NCBI GenBank assembly: GCA_031276775.1
Contig: JAISML010000092.1
Coordinates: 1 to 8,045 of the forward strand
DNA length: 8,045 nt
Source: Eubacteriales Family XIII. Incertae Sedis bacterium
GTDB taxonomy: Bacteria > Bacillota > Clostridia > Peptostreptococcales > Anaerovoracaceae
Direction of reading: 5' to 3'
How positions within the stretch are numbered: position 1 is the stretch's first letter; each line of letters starts with the position of its first letter. This document shows, piece by piece, positions 6,395 through 8,045 of this stretch. Made by a program: the position numbers and the translations under genes. A model generated the notes under the pieces. That model was not told where the DNA came from. It saw only the letters and a list, made by a program, of their open reading frames with translations, and did no database searches.

Positions 6395-7546
6395 CTAGAA
6401 GCGTGCAATCAGGCGGGACACGGTGGTCTTGCCGCTGCCGGACGGACCCACAAAGGCGGTCACGCCGTTTTGCGGTATGGTCAGCGTGACGCCATGGATC
6501 ACGTCCTCGTCGTTATAGGCAAAGGACACATCGTCCAGCTCGATCGTAAAGTCCGTGATTTCAGCCGCTTCGTCGCCGATCATGGGCTCTTCGCGCCGCA
6601 GCGTCTGCATGCGCTTGGTTGACGCCAGCATGTAGAAAAATTCCGGCAACAGCGTAAGGACGACGATCAACGGAGCGTAGATCTTCACGCTGATCACCAA
6701 GAACGTAAGCATGACGACAGGGTCGACGTCTCCGCCCGTGAGAAGCGTTACGCCCACAAGCGCGACAAGTCCGAGCCCCACCTGCAGCACCATCATCGCA
6801 AGCGTGACAAAGGTTCCCGCAATGGCCTCGAATTTGATCGCCTCTTTGAACATTTTGCGCAAGGCGTTTTTCAGCGCCAGGGACTTCTCGCCCGCAAGCC
6901 CAAACGCCTTTACGACCTTGATGCCCTCCAGGTACTCCTGCACCTGTTCGGCGGCTTCGAGTTTCGCGCCCACATGCCGCCCGCCGAGTTTGATCTGCGC
7001 CTTGCGCGTCAGGAAGATCATTCCCATGGCGATCGGCAGTGCGGCGAACAGCGCAAGCGCCATGCGCCAATCGTAGATCGCCAGCGCGGCGCAGATCAGC
7101 GGGATCGTGATACAGCTTGCGAACAGACCCGGGACCACGTGGCTCATTGCGTGTTCGATCTGCGCACAGTCGCCCATGATGTTGGTCGTCAGTTCCGACA
7201 AATCTTTGCGGTTGAAAAAAGACAGCGGCAGGCGGCGCAGCTTTTCCGCGACCTCAACGCGGATTTTTTCGGTCTCAGTGTAAGCTGCCGTATAGGTCTT
7301 GCGGTATTCGTGCAGATACGCGGCAAAGTACAATGCGGCGGCGATAACGCCCGCGCCGAGCCAGAGCCACAGACTATGGACGTCGAGTTTCGAGCCATCC
7401 ATCAGCGGCGTGAGCAAAAGCGTCATCACGCGCAGGATAATCACGAACGGCAGGAACATCACAAGGTTGCTCACTGCGGCGGCAAAGATGCCTTTTCGCA
7501 GGCTCTTTGCGCCTTCGTCCGAGAGGTTCAGCAATTTTTTAAGCAT
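6395..7546 (-). CDS. ABC transporter permease plus truncated ATPase (5' piece of split gene)
   Basis: This 383-residue piece holds the whole transmembrane domain of an ABC exporter-fold half-transporter, with about six hydrophobic segments (roughly 20-45, 56-79, 131-152, 155-176, 243-264, 271-296). It also holds the first part of the ATPase domain, including the aromatic A-loop region DVSFAYND and Walker A GPSGSGKT (367-374). It stops ten residues later at the TAG, before the Q-loop, signature and Walker B. An ATG at 7582 is in frame, but the ATG at 7546 has AAAGGAGG nine bases upstream and gives the usual N-terminus (MLKKLL). That start overlaps the last 8 bases of the upstream ABC gene, so the two are likely translationally coupled halves of a heterodimer. 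As it stands the product could insert in the membrane but could not form a working ATPase. Confidence 0.88.
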   Translation of the reverse strand: MLKKLLNLSDEGAKSLRKGIFAAAVSNLVMFLPFVIILRVMTLLLTPLMDGSKLDVHSLWLWLGAGVIAAALYFAAYLHEYRKTYTAAYTETEKIRVEVAEKLRRLPLSFFNRKDLSELTTNIMGDCAQIEHAMSHVVPGLFASCITIPLICAALAIYDWRMALALFAALPIAMGMIFLTRKAQIKLGGRHVGAKLEAAEQVQEYLEGIKVVKAFGLAGEKSLALKNALRKMFKEAIKFEAIAGTFVTLAMMVLQVGLGLVALVGVTLLTGGDVDPVVMLTFLVISVKIYAPLIVVLTLLPEFFYMLASTKRMQTLRREEPMIGDEAAEITDFTIELDDVSFAYNDEDVIHGVTLTIPQNGVTAFVGPSGSGKTTVSRLIARF

Positions 7547-8045
7547 TGCGGACCGCCTCCTTTCCAAGCGTCTCTTTCCCAAGCATCCAGTTTATCGCGC
7601 CGGCATATTGCCGCCACATCTCGGCGTAGCGCCCATCTGCGGCGACAAGCGCGTCGTGCGTTCCCGTTTCTGTTATCCTGCCTTTGTCTGCCACGAGTAT
7701 TTTGTCCGCGCCGCGCACGGTGGAAAGCCGGTGCGCGATGATGATGACGGTCTTGCCTTTCATGAGTTCTGAGAGCGCGGCTTGGATATTCCGCTCGTTC
7801 TCGGGGTCGGCAAAGGCGGTCGCCTCATCGAGAACGAGAATCGGCGCGTTTTTCAGAATCGCGCGCGCGATCACGATTCGCTGGCGTTCACCGCCGGAGA
7901 GATGTACGCCGTCCCGGCCGATGACCGTGTCATATCCGTTCGGAAGCTTCCCGATAAACGCATGGCATTGCGCAGCCTCGGCAGCCGCCATGACTTCCTT
8001 ACGGCTTGCGTCCGGGTTCCCGATTCTGATATTGTCCAGGATGCT
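7539..8045 (-). CDS. ABC transporter ATP-binding subunit, C-terminal part (cut by window edge)
   Basis: The frame is open to the right edge of the window, giving the last 168 residues of an ABC protein; the permease part and Walker A lie outside. It starts in SILDNIRIGNPD, just after the Q-loop. It shows signature LSGGERQRIVIARAIL (49-64), Walker B ILVLDEATAF (69-78) with catalytic Glu74, and H-loop IIAHRL. The D-loop reads AFADPEN where the partner has the canonical ASLDPEN; this variant is familiar from one half of heterodimeric Firmicutes exporters and of YbtPQ/IrtAB-like siderophore transporters. An ATG at 7991 is only an internal methionine. The stop overlaps the start of the second subunit by 8 bases, so the pair probably forms a heterodimer. 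Confidence 0.92.
   Translation of the reverse strand, partial: SILDNIRIGNPDASRKEVMAAAEAAQCHAFIGKLPNGYDTVIGRDGVHLSGGERQRIVIARAILKNAPILVLDEATAFADPENERNIQAALSELMKGKTVIIIAHRLSTVRGADKILVADKGRITETGTHDALVAADGRYAEMWRQYAGAINWMLGKETLGKEAVRNA
7556..7563 (-). promoter_or_regulatory. Ribosome binding site of the second ABC subunit
   Basis: On the minus strand AAAGGAGG ends nine bases before the ATG at 7546. It lies inside the 3' end of the upstream ABC gene and decides the start against the in-frame ATG at 7582. It is arranged for coupled translation of the two subunits. Confidence 0.75.

Larger units (their letters stand above)
5807..7546 (-). pseudogene. ABC half-transporter interrupted by one in-frame TAG
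   Basis: Read as one frame, this is a complete permease-ATPase half-transporter of about 579 residues: six membrane segments followed by one nucleotide-binding domain. A single TAG at 6397-6395 (codon 384) interrupts it in RLIARF-stop-DVREGNIRIGG. Family members have an aromatic residue there (RFWDV or RFYDV), so one change from TGG to TAG accounts for it. No frame change and no other damage is seen. TAG ends LCP copy 2 and the LCMT-like gene, so it serves as a normal stop in this genome. The stop separates Walker A from the signature and Walker B motifs, so neither piece alone should hydrolyse ATP. A sequencing error or low-level suppression are alternatives. The two pieces are listed separately. 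Confidence 0.82.

Noticed and set aside
6395..6397. Recoding of TAG as a sense codon
   Set aside because: TAG ends LCP copy 2 at 3067-3069 and the LCMT-like gene at 4943-4945 at sensible protein ends, so TAG acts as a stop in this genome.
5447..6622. Plus-strand open frame of 391 codons opposite the LCMT-like and ABC genes
   Set aside because: It is an antisense shadow of GC-rich coding DNA. The minus strand carries clear SAM and ABC motifs; this frame has none.

Overview
The window looks like a chromosomal segment of an anaerobic Gram-positive bacterium, probably a clostridial member of the Bacillota. The basis is a clostridial-type 3-hydroxybutyryl-CoA dehydrogenase with all expected catalytic residues, two LytR-CpsA-Psr (LCP) cell-wall ligases, strong AAAGGAGG-type ribosome sites, and a paired ABC transporter of a type common in that phylum. 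The base composition is moderately GC-rich, except for one visibly AT-richer gene (the AAA ATPase). No rRNA, tRNA, CRISPR array or intact insertion sequence was recognised.

Plus strand, 1-3069: hbd (fatty-acid/butyrate metabolism), then after 33 bases two tandem paralogous LCP genes, which are membrane-anchored enzymes that attach glycopolymers to peptidoglycan. The dehydrogenase carries Ala-Arg-Arg where NADH-dependent relatives have an Asp, which suggests NADPH use. The second LCP gene probably starts at a TTG inside the longer GTG-initiated frame.

Minus strand, 4608 down to 3191: an AAA_14/DUF4143-type ATPase gene followed 14 bases later by a class I SAM methyltransferase, converging on the LCP genes. 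The ATPase joins the N-terminal nucleotide-binding half directly to the last part of the C-terminal domain, so the middle of the family is missing. It reads as an in-frame internal deletion.

Region 4614-4942 has no convincing gene. It holds a 22-base tandem duplication (17 bases repeated exactly), a 12-base palindrome, a stem-loop, and a weak promoter candidate for the ATPase gene.

Minus strand, 8045 down to 4943: a transporter operon. The end of one ABC half-transporter (cut by the window edge) overlaps by 8 bases the start of its partner, which is followed by a leucine-carboxyl-methyltransferase-like SAM enzyme. The partner is interrupted by an in-frame TAG where the family usually has an aromatic residue, as from TGG to TAG. 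Walker A is therefore on one fragment and the signature and Walker B motifs on the other. TAG also terminates two other genes here, so reassignment is unlikely; the gene is either recently broken or contains a sequence error. The transporter pair plus methyltransferase suggests export or import of a small methylated molecule, but the substrate cannot be read from the sequence.
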